Assembly (NCBI GenBank): GCA_964369725.1
Contig: CAYJGC010000005.1
Span: 1-57,547, forward strand
Source of the DNA: Paraeggerthella sp964369725
GTDB taxonomy: Bacteria > Actinomycetota > Coriobacteriia > Coriobacteriales > Eggerthellaceae
Direction of reading: 5' to 3'
Length of the DNA stretch: 57,547 nucleotides
Part shown: positions 34,448 through 43,149 of the stretch, in pieces
How the letters are laid out: each line of letters opens with the position of its first letter
How positions within the stretch are numbered: position 1 is the first letter of the stretch
Translations under genes and position numbers: made by a program
The notes under the pieces: model-generated
Databases searched by the model: none
What the model saw: only the letters and a program-made list of their open reading frames with translations
Told to the model about the DNA's origin: nothing

Positions 34448-37021
34448 TTAGGCCGATTGCGCTCCACTGCCATCACTCAACGTAGAGCCGCTAGGAACAC
34501 CTGCGCTCCCTAAACTATACTGCGTAAGCAAAAGCTCCGTTTCACGCGCTATGCTGTCACGCTTACGAGGCGCGGGAATAGACCCGCTGCCTGCATTAAA
34601 GACCAGCTCACCATCAACAACATCTGCTTCAATAACCGAGCCACTGGTCCATTTACCTTCAAGAATCTCTTCTGAAAGTCGATCCTCAAGCAAACGTTGA
34701 ATGGCGCGACGCAAAGGACGAGCCCCATATGCTGTATCGGTTCCTTCATCTGCAATTAGCTTGCTTGCAGCAGGTGAGAGGTTGATAGTCATATTTTGCT
34801 CAATCAAGCGTTCGCGCAAATCGGCTACCATAAGATCTACAATGTGCGAAATCTCTTCGGCGGTCAAAGACTTGAATACAATAATCTCGTCGATACGATT
34901 CAAGAATTCAGGCCTGAACAGCTTCTTTACCTCTGCCATTACGCGGCTTTTTATCTCTTTGTCCGAAAGTCCCGCATTTTCTTCGGTCGAGAAGCCTAAG
35001 GTCGTGGGTTGAGCAATTTCACGAGCGCCCACATTTGAGGTCATGATAATAACCGTATTTCTAAAGTCAACCGTACGCCCTTGAGCATCGGTCAAGCGAC
35101 CCTCTTCTAAAATCTGCAGAAGGATATTAAAGACGTCGGGATGAGCTTTTTCAATTTCGTCAAACAACACTACCGAGTAAGGACGCTGGCGTACGGCTTT
35201 GGTAAGCTGTCCCCCGTCATCAAATCCTACATATCCGGGAGGCGATCCCACTAGGCGGCTAACGGAGTGTTTTTCCATATATTCTGACATGTCGAAAGAC
35301 AAAAGCGAATCTTCTGAGTTGAAAAGAAATTCCGCAAGAGCCTTAGAAAGCTCGGTCTTACCAACGCCTGAAGGACCCAAGAAAACAAATGAACCGGCAG
35401 GTCGCTTTGGATCCTTTAATCCAGAACGCGAACGTCTGATTGCCTTTGACAAAGCCGTGACAGCCTCTTCTTGTCCAACAATGCGTTCGTGAAGGACGCC
35501 TTCCATACGCAAGAGCTTTTCAGTTTCAGCTTCAGTGAGATTTGAAACAGGCACACCCGTTGTCATAGACACAATGTCCGCAATGTCCTCAATGGTGATT
35601 TGCTGAATTGACTTTTGCGCTTCTTCTTCCCATTGTTTTTCAGCATCTTCGCGTTTTTGCTTAAGCTCAGATTCTTTATCGCGTAAACTTGCAGCCAGTT
35701 CAAAATCTTGAGCCGCAATGGCAGCATCTTTCTCACCGCGGAGCTGACGCAACTCATCGTCTAAATCGCGCAATTCTTTTGGAAGCGTCATGTTGCGTAT
35801 GCGCATACGCGCACCGGCTTCATCAAGCACATCAATCGCCTTGTCTGGCAAAAAACGATCAGAGATGTATCGATTTGACAAAGAAACGGCAGCCTGTAGC
35901 GCGTCGTCAGTAAATTGCACCTGATGATGAGCTTCATAACGTTCACGCAAACCCTCCATGATGCGCAATGCCTGCTCTTCATTAGGCTCGCCAACGGTTA
36001 CAGGCTGGAAGCGCCTTTCAAGCGCAGAGTCTTTTTCAAGATGCTTGCGATATTCCTCGATGGTAGTCGCACCAATGACCTGAATTTCACCACGCGACAA
36101 AGGAGGTTTAAGAATAGCGGCAGCATCGATTGAGCCTTCTGCTGAACCAGCGCCAATAAGCGTATGCATTTCGTCAATAAACAAAATAATATCGCCCGCA
36201 TCGGTGACCTCTTTGATACATTTTTTCAAGCGCTCTTCAAATTCACCACGATATTTCGAGCCAGCAACCAACGCTGAAATATCAAGCGTGAATAAACGTT
36301 TGCCGCGCAAAATATCGGGAACTTGATTAGAGACAATGAGCTGCGCAAGTCCTTCCGCTACCGCGGTTTTTCCTACCCCTGGTTCACCAATAAGCAAAGG
36401 ATTATTCTTTTGGCGACGAGAGAGAACTTGCATTACTCGTTCTATTTCACCAGCACGCCCAATTACGGGATCAAGTTTTCCGTCGCGTGCCTTTTGCGTA
36501 AGGTCAGTACCAAACTCTTTAAGCATGCTACCACCGGAGCCCACACCTTGATCAAAGGGATTGCGACCCGCATACACAGGACTTTGCCCTACCAAATCAT
36601 TCAGCGATGTACGAACAGCCTCTCCATTGATATTCATGTGCTTAAGCACATCGATTGCAGTTCCTTCACCTTCGCGAACAATTCCTAACAAGAGATGCTC
36701 GGTAGAGATATAGCTTTGCCCCATTTGCATTGCCTCACGCAGAGAATTCTCCAAAACACGCTTTACGCGAGGTGTAAAAGAAAGATGGCCTGAAATATCA
36801 GCATCTTCGTCAATGGCCACCAACTGGCGAATGCCTTGAACAGCTGCGTCGTAGGTGACACCCATACGGTCAAGCGCCTGAGCAGCCAGCCCATCTTTTT
36901 CTTGGATAAGTCCTAATAAAATATGTTCAGTGCCCACATAGGGCTGATGAAGCGAACGAGCTTCATCTTGAGCCAAGACGAGCACTTTGCGCGCCTTGTC
37001 AGTAAACTTCTCAAATGACAT
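34448..37021 (-). CDS. clpC: ATP-dependent Clp protease ATP-binding subunit ClpC
   Basis: 857 aa. AAA+ unfoldase that feeds proteins to ClpP. It has two N-terminal Clp repeats, two AAA modules (Walker A GEPGVGKT and GPSGVGKT; arginine fingers in SALERRF), and the UVR motif (AAQDFELAASLRDKE) that marks ClpC rather than ClpB. The C-terminus ends in a Ser/Gly-rich tail. ATG 37021 has GAGG upstream; a longer frame to 37099 crosses the CIRCE element and is rejected. mcsA, mcsB and ctsR are not adjacent, so regulation is probably by HrcA through CIRCE rather than CtsR. Confidence 0.95.
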   Translation of the reverse strand: MSFEKFTDKARKVLVLAQDEARSLHQPYVGTEHILLGLIQEKDGLAAQALDRMGVTYDAAVQGIRQLVAIDEDADISGHLSFTPRVKRVLENSLREAMQMGQSYISTEHLLLGIVREGEGTAIDVLKHMNINGEAVRTSLNDLVGQSPVYAGRNPFDQGVGSGGSMLKEFGTDLTQKARDGKLDPVIGRAGEIERVMQVLSRRQKNNPLLIGEPGVGKTAVAEGLAQLIVSNQVPDILRGKRLFTLDISALVAGSKYRGEFEERLKKCIKEVTDAGDIILFIDEMHTLIGAGSAEGSIDAAAILKPPLSRGEIQVIGATTIEEYRKHLEKDSALERRFQPVTVGEPNEEQALRIMEGLRERYEAHHQVQFTDDALQAAVSLSNRYISDRFLPDKAIDVLDEAGARMRIRNMTLPKELRDLDDELRQLRGEKDAAIAAQDFELAASLRDKESELKQKREDAEKQWEEEAQKSIQQITIEDIADIVSMTTGVPVSNLTEAETEKLLRMEGVLHERIVGQEEAVTALSKAIRRSRSGLKDPKRPAGSFVFLGPSGVGKTELSKALAEFLFNSEDSLLSFDMSEYMEKHSVSRLVGSPPGYVGFDDGGQLTKAVRQRPYSVVLFDEIEKAHPDVFNILLQILEEGRLTDAQGRTVDFRNTVIIMTSNVGAREIAQPTTLGFSTEENAGLSDKEIKSRVMAEVKKLFRPEFLNRIDEIIVFKSLTAEEISHIVDLMVADLRERLIEQNMTINLSPAASKLIADEGTDTAYGARPLRRAIQRLLEDRLSEEILEGKWTSGSVIEADVVDGELVFNAGSGSIPAPRKRDSIARETELLLTQYSLGSAGVPSGSTLSDGSGAQSA

Positions 37022-37064
37022 GCTAGCCTCAATTCTTACGGAAGTATTTGTGTTGCCTTCTATG

Positions 37065-37091
37065 CTAGCACTCCTAGCAAGAGAGTGCCAA
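37065..37091 (-). promoter_or_regulatory. CIRCE operator overlapping the clpC promoter
   Basis: On the minus strand TTGGCACTC, 9 nt, GAGTGCTAG. This matches TTAGCACTC-N9-GAGTGCTAA at 8 of 9 bases in each arm with exact spacing. Overlapping it is TTGGCA (37091-37086), an 18-bp spacer and TAGCAT (37067-37062), a plausible promoter. HrcA binding would block it; heat shock would release it. Confidence 0.85.
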
Positions 37092-37175
37092 CACAACACT
37101 CATTCGTTACCACAACTCACATTATCGCCAAAAGTCGAGAGTGTTCTTTAGGGAATTAGGCTCTTACAAAAATTT

Positions 37176-38540
37176 TTACGAACGCTTCTTGGCAGCCCAG
37201 CCAGAAATCTCTCGCTGCTCGGAACGGGTTAACGCCAGCGCATCAGGCGAAACATCTTTAGTAATGGTTGATCCTGCCCCCACAACAGAACCTGCTCCAA
37301 TGTTGACAGGCGCCACCATCATAGTGTCGCTCCCAACAAAAGCACCGTCACCAATTACGGTAGGCCATTTATTTTTGCCATCGTAATTACAGGTAATCGA
37401 ACCTGCTCCAATGTTCACGCCCTCGCCAATGGTGGTATCTCCTATATAGCTTAGATGGGGAACTTTAGATCCTTTACCTACGACAGATTTTTTAATCTCT
37501 ACATGAGTGCCAGCCTTGGCGCCTTCACACAAATGAGTGGCGGGGCGCAAATAGGCGCGCGGCCCCGCAGTAGCTCCATCGTCAAGTCTCGAGTTAATGG
37601 CAATCGTTTCGTCTATGATGCAATGTTTGCCTACGACCGTATCGGTCAAGCGGCAGTGAGGTCCCACTACGCTGTCTTCGCCTATGATAGTTTTTCCCAT
37701 AAGGAAGGTTTGAGGAAGCAGTTCTACATCGCGTTCGATAACAACATCTGGGCCAATCCAAACCTGATGGGGATCCATCATCGTAACGCCCGCTTCCATA
37801 TGGCGATTATTAATGCGCTGCTGCATGTACTGCGTTGCCTGTGCAAGCTGAATGCGAGAATTTACTCCCAAACATTCAGAGGCATTCTCACAAGGAAGCG
37901 ACAGCACCCGGCGTCCCGCGTTTCGACAAATCTCGAGTACGTCAGTTAAATAAAACTCGCCTTGAGCATTATCGTTGTTCACTTGCTCAAGCGCGGCGAA
38001 CAGGGCTCGGGCATCGAAGCAGTAGAAACCCGAATTGCACAGAGCAATTGCAGCCTCTTCAGCGGTTGCATCTTTTTGTTCCACAATGCGTAACACCGAT
38101 CCATCTTCGTCACAAACGATGCGGCCATACCCAAAGGGATTGTCTAATTCCATTGTCAAAACAACTACTGCTGCATCACACTCTTCGCGCGTGCGAACCA
38201 ACTTCTCAATAGTAGCGGCTTCAATAAGAGGACAGTCTCCCGACAAAACAACGAGAGAACCATCGAAATCTGCAAGCTCATCTTTACAAACCGCGACAGC
38301 GCCAGCCGTACCATCCTGATTTTGCTGAACCACAACCGCAGTGTCTGACTCCACCAAAGGAACAACCTGTTCACGGGCGTGACCCACAACAGAAACCACA
38401 CGCTGCACTCCTGCTTTGTAGGCAGCATCCACAACCCAGCGAACAAGGGGCTTACCTAAAACCTCATGCGCTACCTTTGGTTTTTTTGACTTCATGCGAG
38501 TTCCTGCACCCGCAGCTAAAACGATAGCAGCAGCATTCAT
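37176..38540 (-). CDS. glmU: Bifunctional UDP-N-acetylglucosamine diphosphorylase / glucosamine-1-phosphate N-acetyltransferase
   Basis: 454 aa. The N-terminal pyrophosphorylase domain begins IVLAAGAGTRMKSKKPKV, and the NQDGTAGAV stretch and LSGDCPLI follow. The C-terminal half is a left-handed beta-helix with hexapeptide repeats (IGEDSVVGPHCRL, THVEIKKSVVGKGSKV, GEGVNIGAGSITCNYDGKNK), bearing the acetyltransferase site. It makes UDP-GlcNAc for peptidoglycan. GGAGGG precedes the ATG. It lies upstream of the clpC promoter on the same strand. Confidence 0.96.
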   Translation of the reverse strand: MNAAAIVLAAGAGTRMKSKKPKVAHEVLGKPLVRWVVDAAYKAGVQRVVSVVGHAREQVVPLVESDTAVVVQQNQDGTAGAVAVCKDELADFDGSLVVLSGDCPLIEAATIEKLVRTREECDAAVVVLTMELDNPFGYGRIVCDEDGSVLRIVEQKDATAEEAAIALCNSGFYCFDARALFAALEQVNNDNAQGEFYLTDVLEICRNAGRRVLSLPCENASECLGVNSRIQLAQATQYMQQRINNRHMEAGVTMMDPHQVWIGPDVVIERDVELLPQTFLMGKTIIGEDSVVGPHCRLTDTVVGKHCIIDETIAINSRLDDGATAGPRAYLRPATHLCEGAKAGTHVEIKKSVVGKGSKVPHLSYIGDTTIGEGVNIGAGSITCNYDGKNKWPTVIGDGAFVGSDTMMVAPVNIGAGSVVGAGSTITKDVSPDALALTRSEQREISGWAAKKRS

Positions 38541-38615
38541 ATTGTTCCCTCCGTCTTTTACGGCGTTCGTTTCATTGCTATTACAAAGTGGCGATGCCCT
38601 TTCTGCTCACTTTGT

Positions 38616-40226
38616 TTAACGATTTTGAGACCCTTCGGGCTCTGAAGCTTCTTCAGGAACCTCATCCAAAAGCGCGCTGTTTTCACCCAAGTCTGCAACC
38701 ACCTCATACACACCCGAGGGCTTTTCGCCTAAGTCTAACTCTCGCTGAATAAGCGGCGAGTCAATGGCACTTAACAACTCTTCACTTGCGCGAACATCAT
38801 GCAAGTCAGCTGTTTGTAGGTTTAAGCTATCGCCCGTTGCCGACAGATAAGCAACACCCTTCTTTTGGTCGCGTCTCGCCTGCATAGCCAACAAAGCAAA
38901 TCCTGCGACACCAGCAAGAAGCGAAGCTGACAGAATTCCCAATTTTGCAACAGAAATAAGATCTGGATCGGTAAAGGCAAGATTTGCCACAAAAATTGCC
39001 ATAGTAAAACCAACACCCGCCAAGATACTTGCACCCAACATATGAATCCACGTAACATTTTCTGGCAACGATGCAAGCTTGGTTTTGACGATGATAAAAC
39101 TCATAAGCATAACGCCAATGGGCTTACCCAGCAGCAAGCCAAAGAACACACCATAAAGCGCAGGATTAGCAAGCATTGCGCCAATATCCTCACCAACAAG
39201 CGAAACGTCTGCGTTGGTCAACGCAAACAAAGGCAATATTGCAAAATAGACCCACGGATAAAGAGCGTGCTCAAGACGTGTGGCAGGAGGCACTACCTCT
39301 CTACTTACGCGGCTCAAAGTAGTAATCATGCTGATAAACTCACCTTGTTTGATTACCGGGACGTCAGGGTTATAGAGGCTCGTAGCTTCGAGTGCCTTGC
39401 TTTTTGACCACGACGAAAAACTCCGCAGGTTAACACGCGATCCCGTTGGAATCATAAAGGCGAGCAAAACGCCTGCAATGGTCGAATGTATACCAGACAT
39501 AAACACACAATACCAGAGCAAGGCGCCCACAAAAAGGTAAGGAGCCAACGAATATACATGCTTACGATTCATAATAAAAAGAACCACTAAGACTGCTGCT
39601 GCAGCAGCAAGCCACAACATTGAGGGAGAGTTTCCGTAAAATATAGCAATAACCAAGATAGCCACAATGTCATCCGCAACGGCAAGCGTGCTCAAGAACA
39701 CGCGAACACCTACCGGAACACGATTTCCCAACAAAGCTAAAATACCCAAGGCAAAAGCAATGTCGGTAGCCATAGGAACACCCCAGCCGTGAATGGTTTC
39801 CGGAGTGCTCGCATTGAATACTAAATAGATTGCAATAGGAACCAACACGCCGCCCACAGCGCCCATAATAGGAAGCAATGCTTGGCGAATATTAGTAAGT
39901 TCACCTACAGTAAGCTCATACTTTACCTCCAAACCTACCAGCAAAAAGAAGATAGCCATAAAGATGTCGTTAATTATGTGCGACAAAGTCATGCCGACAT
40001 AGGCATCCCCAATATAAAAGCCAATTTCCGTATGCCAAAAATGAAGAAACTGCTCATGAAAGCCCACGTTTGCAACAATAAGTGCAACAACCGCAGCAAG
40101 CAGCATAATACCCGCAGCTTTAGTAGAAGAATGAGTAAACTGAATGAGTTTACTGTAGCGAGCATGATTTCGATGTACCTCAGGGATGAAAACAATATTG
40201 AGATTTTCCTGGTTTGATTTGCTCAT
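38616..40226 (-). CDS. nhaA: Na+/H+ antiporter NhaA with long C-terminal tail
   Basis: 536 aa against about 390 for the E. coli protein. The core is complete: SSTKAAGIMLLAAVVAL, FFLLVGLEVKYELTVGEL, the ion site LAVADDIVAILVIA (DD pair) and TDIAFALGILALLG. An internal hydrophilic insert of about 50 residues (SSWSKSKALEATSLYNPDVP) lies between halves. The last 80 residues are acidic and Ser/Glu-rich, probably cytoplasmic. GAGGAAAAG precedes the ATG. The 5' leader is more than 200 nt and structured (see 40236-40303). Confidence 0.93.
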   Translation of the reverse strand: MSKSNQENLNIVFIPEVHRNHARYSKLIQFTHSSTKAAGIMLLAAVVALIVANVGFHEQFLHFWHTEIGFYIGDAYVGMTLSHIINDIFMAIFFLLVGLEVKYELTVGELTNIRQALLPIMGAVGGVLVPIAIYLVFNASTPETIHGWGVPMATDIAFALGILALLGNRVPVGVRVFLSTLAVADDIVAILVIAIFYGNSPSMLWLAAAAAVLVVLFIMNRKHVYSLAPYLFVGALLWYCVFMSGIHSTIAGVLLAFMIPTGSRVNLRSFSSWSKSKALEATSLYNPDVPVIKQGEFISMITTLSRVSREVVPPATRLEHALYPWVYFAILPLFALTNADVSLVGEDIGAMLANPALYGVFFGLLLGKPIGVMLMSFIIVKTKLASLPENVTWIHMLGASILAGVGFTMAIFVANLAFTDPDLISVAKLGILSASLLAGVAGFALLAMQARRDQKKGVAYLSATGDSLNLQTADLHDVRASEELLSAIDSPLIQRELDLGEKPSGVYEVVADLGENSALLDEVPEEASEPEGSQNR

Positions 40227-40235
40227 ACTTTTCCT

Positions 40236-40303
40236 CGTATACGCTCGCTACCCTTACGGGAGCCCTTTTACTGTACAACGGGAGTCGAGCGTACGGCACT
40301 CCC
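40236..40303 (-). promoter_or_regulatory. Structured nhaA leader with two mutually exclusive hairpins
   Basis: On the RNA (minus strand), GGGAGT (40303-40298) can pair with ACTCCC (40285-40280), leaving TACGCTCG (40293-40286) in the loop. Alternatively that loop sequence pairs with CGAGCGTA (40247-40240), a perfect 8-bp stem whose 3' arm ends 3 nt before the GAGG ribosome site; inside it GCTCCC-GTAA-GGGTAGC can form a GNRA-capped hairpin. The two folds cannot coexist. This is a plausible on/off translation control. The rest of the 40304-40552 leader and upstream region holds no gene; a TACAAT at about 40459 may be its -10. Confidence 0.5.
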
Positions 40304-40552
40304 TCGTTTGTTTGCATTATCCATCAACAATTACACGGTTTCAATCTTTTGCTTCTCAACGGTTGCAAAGTGTCCGTCTGTCAAATGATTACGTATCTTG
40401 CGTACTTACCTTAGGCGCTTTTCGCTCTTTCGTAACGAAATTATAAACCTATATTGTACCGAGTTAGAACTAGCTCGCTAAATAACCAAGAATAAGACTG
40501 CGACGTTCGTAGTTTTATTAGGCCTAAAAAGTATGCTTGGTGAAAAATTAAC

Positions 40553-40577
40553 GGCGAGGAATGAAGCACTCCTCGCC
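40553..40577 (-). terminator. Terminator of the CorC-like gene
   Basis: GGCGAGGA at 40553-40560 pairs with TCCTCGCC at 40570-40577. On the minus strand it is followed by GTTAATTTTTC. Confidence 0.8.
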
Positions 40578-40618
40578 CAAATTTAAAGCAAAAAATCTCA
40601 TCACGCTGAATCTTAGCC

Positions 40619-41866
40619 TTAAGCCTTAATCAAGCCGCTTTCCTTTTTTACAAGGTGAATTTCGGTAGCTTTTCGATTGACTGACTCTGCCACCGTTACA
40701 GTAAACTCATTTACGGTAAAGGTGTCTCCTTGTTCGGGAACTTTGCTCAAGTTCTCAATAATCCAACCATTGATGGTTGTCGCATCTGTATCGAACTCTA
40801 ATGCAAATTGCTCAAAAAAGTCATCGAGACTAGCTGCCGTAGAAACAATAAAAGCTCCTTGTTCATTTTGCTTAAAATAGTCTACCGTCTCATCATGTTC
40901 ATCCCAAATTTCCCCAACAAGCTCTTCGAGAACATCTTCCAACGTAACAATACCAGCTGTTCCTCCGTGCTCATCAACAATTACCGCAAAATGCGTTTTG
41001 CTCTTTTGGAAAATTTTAAGAAGAGCAGATATTTTCGTCGTTGAAACTATGTATTCTACCGGTTTAATAATTGACTCTATAGTTGCTTCTTTTCCTACAA
41101 TGTTGTAATGAAAATCTTTTTGATAAATAATGCCAACAATCATATCTATTGATGTTTGATACACAGGAATTCGCGAATAACCTGTATCTTTAAAACGCTG
41201 AGCGATGTCTTCTACACTCGTTTCTAACTCAATTGCACAAACATCAATTCTAGGAGTAAATACCTCAATTACATCTACGTCGTTAAATTCGATTGCGTTT
41301 TTTATGAGATCACTTTCGTCCTTGTTGAATTTCTCAACCTCATCAACAATAGTAAGAAGTTCGCCTTCTGTCATTGTGGTATTAGATTGTTTTGAACCGA
41401 CAAGTTTTTTTATGCCCGATTTAAGCTGGAGCAGCAAAAAGTTGATGGGTTTTACAGCCACCAACAGCACTCTATAGATAGGCGCAACCGCCATTGCAAA
41501 CTGCTCAGGATTTTCTTTTGCAATACTCTTTGGGGTAATTTCGCCAAAAATAAGAACGACAACAGTCATAACAACTGTCGAAACAGTGGCACCATTGTCA
41601 GCAAAGAAGCTCATAAAGAGAATTGTTGCCATTGTTGCTGAAGAAATGTTTACTACGTTGTTTCCAATAAGAATGGTGGATAACAACTCGTCAAAATTGT
41701 CGGCAAGTTTTAAAGTGAGGCCAGCTCGTTTATTGCCTTCTTTTGCCAAGGTTTTTAGTCTTGTTCGACTAAGTGAAGAAAACGCTGTTTCTGATGCCGA
41801 AAAAAATGCAGACATACAGACCATTGCTACTAATGCTACGATTAAGCCAATACTACCATCATCCAT
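40619..41866 (-). CDS. CNNM-CBS-CorC family membrane protein (hemolysin C / magnesium efflux type)
   Basis: 415 aa from ATG 41866. An N-terminal CNNM/DUF21 membrane domain of three to four helices (FFSASETAFSSLSRTRL, LSTILIGNNVVNI, LIFGEITPKSIAKE) is followed by two CBS repeats (MTPR-like EVFTPRIDVCAIE, then FAVIVDEHGGTAGIVTLEDVLEELVGEI) and the C-terminal CorC/HlyC domain (TINGWIIENLSKVPEQGDTF). Members affect Mg2+ or Co2+ export. The frame is open upstream, but the promoter at 41912-41941 sets the RNA start near 41905, so only ATG 41866 is used. Divergent from hpf. Confidence 0.88.
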   Translation of the reverse strand: MDDGSIGLIVALVAMVCMSAFFSASETAFSSLSRTRLKTLAKEGNKRAGLTLKLADNFDELLSTILIGNNVVNISSATMATILFMSFFADNGATVSTVVMTVVVLIFGEITPKSIAKENPEQFAMAVAPIYRVLLVAVKPINFLLLQLKSGIKKLVGSKQSNTTMTEGELLTIVDEVEKFNKDESDLIKNAIEFNDVDVIEVFTPRIDVCAIELETSVEDIAQRFKDTGYSRIPVYQTSIDMIVGIIYQKDFHYNIVGKEATIESIIKPVEYIVSTTKISALLKIFQKSKTHFAVIVDEHGGTAGIVTLEDVLEELVGEIWDEHDETVDYFKQNEQGAFIVSTAASLDDFFEQFALEFDTDATTINGWIIENLSKVPEQGDTFTVNEFTVTVAESVNRKATEIHLVKKESGLIKA

Positions 41867-41911
41867 AATTGGACTACTACCTCTTTTCTTGTTGATATCA
41901 AAGTCTCGCAT

Positions 41912-41941
41912 ATTATATAGAACAGCGTATCTACCCATCAA
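41912..41941 (-). promoter_or_regulatory. Promoter of the CorC-like gene
   Basis: On the minus strand TTGATG (41941-41936), an 18-bp spacer and a perfect TATAAT (41917-41912). The predicted RNA starts near 41905, giving a leader of about 40 nt with AAAGAGGTAG before ATG 41866. Confidence 0.75.
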
Positions 41942-42057
41942 AAGTATATAAAAACATCACTGGCATAGCCCCGCCTTCTCGTGACTCAGACTACATTAAA
42001 CACCCGAAAGATAGGGAGGATGACTTCTTGAATTTTTTCGCAATTCTTTACCTATTT

Positions 42058-42087
42058 TTGACAGAGTTAAAATTACTCTGCTAAATA
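42058..42087 (+). promoter_or_regulatory. Promoter of the hpf transcription unit
   Basis: A consensus TTGACA at 42058-42063 with TAAATA at 42082-42087 (18-bp spacer) predicts a start near 42094 and a leader of about 140 nt. An extended -10, TGCTATACG at 42104-42112, is an alternative that would start inside the attenuator stem. Confidence 0.6.
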
Positions 42088-42113
42088 CCTCCTAATTGAG
42101 TTATGCTATACGT

Positions 42114-42204
42114 AGCAACCAACCGAAAGGAGGTTCCGCAGAACATGACTAGTATTTCACTATTCATGAACAAGCGCGAGTCCTGCTGATAGGTTGCTTT
42201 TTTT
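42114..42204 (+). promoter_or_regulatory. Attenuator-like RNA structure in the hpf leader
   Basis: AGCAACC at 42114-42120 is complementary to GGTTGCT at 42192-42198, followed by a run of seven T (42198-42204): a closing stem plus T run as in a terminator, but with a 71-nt loop. The loop can form GTTC-CGCA-GAAC at 42133-42144 and GACT/AGTC further on, giving a multi-branch fold. It encloses a 14-codon open frame with an ideal ribosome site. Whether it is a known raiA/hpf-associated RNA motif must be tested against Rfam. Confidence 0.5.
42145..42189 (+). CDS. Putative 14-aa leader peptide of hpf
   Basis: ATG at 42145 to TGA at 42187-42189 encodes MTSISLFMNKRESC. The ribosome site AAAGGAGG at 42126-42133 is the strongest in the region, 11 nt before the ATG. 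The stop codon lies 3 nt before the 3' arm of the terminator-like stem, so a ribosome finishing the peptide would cover that arm and could prevent termination. It may instead be coincidental sequence in a structured RNA. Confidence 0.4.
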   Translation: MTSISLFMNKRESC

Positions 42205-42232
42205 GTTCGCCATGAGTAAAGAGGTGATTTCT

Positions 42233-42802
42233 ATGAGTGTTACCGTTACTGGACGCAAAATGCCTGTTACCGACGCGCTGCGTCAGTACGCTGAGGAAAA
42301 GATTACCAACTCTATGAAGGTTATGGATATTAATCCTCTGGTTGCAGAAGTTGTTTTGCTAGTTGAAAAAAATCCTGCGAACCCCCGCCCAGCCGTTTGC
42401 GAAGTTACCCTGCACACCAAAGGGCATATCATCCGTGTTGAAGAGAATGAAGAAGACATGTATGCAGCTATCGATGTTGCTGCAGCAAAGGTCGTTCGTC
42501 AACTACGTAAATACAAAACTAAAGTTATCGATCGCAAAATTCGTGCTGATGAGACCATTCGCGCGGAAGCCACCGAAGCTACCGAAGTAGACTTTGACGC
42601 TCTCATGATGGAGCTTTCGAGCGACGATGAAGTTGTACGCGTAAAAGAGATTGAATTCGCTCCCCTCACTGAAGAAGAAGCTCTTATTCAAATTGATCTT
42701 TTGGGTCACGACTTCTTTGCTTACACCGACCGTGATAGCGGCTTAGTAAACGTACTGTATCGTCGCGAAAATAGCGGCTACGGACTTTTGAAGCAAAAAT
42801 AA
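42233..42802 (+). CDS. hpf: Ribosome hibernation-promoting factor, long form
   Basis: 189 aa from ATG 42233 (AGAGGTG 6 nt upstream; the frame is open further but without a site). The N-terminal S30AE domain starts MSVTVTGRKMPVTDALRQYAEEKI, and the C-terminal dimerisation domain is VVRVKEIEFAPLTEEEALIQ with LLGHDFFAYTDRDSG and VLYRRENSGYGLL. Long HPF pairs 70S ribosomes into inactive 100S dimers in stationary phase. It is monocistronic, ended by the hairpin at 42857. Confidence 0.95.
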   Translation: MSVTVTGRKMPVTDALRQYAEEKITNSMKVMDINPLVAEVVLLVEKNPANPRPAVCEVTLHTKGHIIRVEENEEDMYAAIDVAAAKVVRQLRKYKTKVIDRKIRADETIRAEATEATEVDFDALMMELSSDDEVVRVKEIEFAPLTEEEALIQIDLLGHDFFAYTDRDSGLVNVLYRRENSGYGLLKQK

Positions 42803-42856
42803 GTAGGTGCTGCACCTATCCCGCAGCACCGAACACTTACTAGCTAACATTCTTTG

Positions 42857-42884
42857 ATGGCCTCTCATGCGAGAGGCCATTTCT
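42857..42884 (+). terminator. Terminator of hpf
   Basis: ATGGCCTCTC at 42857-42866, ATGC loop, GAGAGGCCAT at 42871-42880, followed by TTCTGTTG. A perfect 10-bp stem. Confidence 0.85.
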
Positions 42885-42930
42885 GTTGTGCTACCATACT
42901 TACTAATGTTTCCAATGAAAGGATGTGTTT

Positions 42931-43149
42931 ATGGCTACTTTAGACACCATCAAAGAAGTGCTCGAAGAAAATCTTGATATTGATCCTACCGCAGTCGAAG
43001 AAAGCTCCACCTTTGAGTCACTAGGAATCGACTCCCTTGACATGGTGGAACTCATTTGTGACCTGGAAGAAAAATGCGCAGTAGACTTTGGCGAGCCAGA
43101 GGGATTAAGCACGGTAGGAGACTTAGTTTCTTATATTGAATCTCTCTAA
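42931..43149 (+). CDS. acpP: Acyl carrier protein
   Basis: 72 aa, acidic, helical. The phosphopantetheine site is the Ser of GIDSLDMVEL (residues about 33-42). It carries growing fatty acyl chains. ATG 42931 has AAAGGA 8 nt upstream. It stands alone, not with fab genes, between hpf and the convergent folC. Its TAA overlaps the folC TAG by a few bases tail to tail. Confidence 0.93.
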   Translation: MATLDTIKEVLEENLDIDPTAVEESSTFESLGIDSLDMVELICDLEEKCAVDFGEPEGLSTVGDLVSYIESL

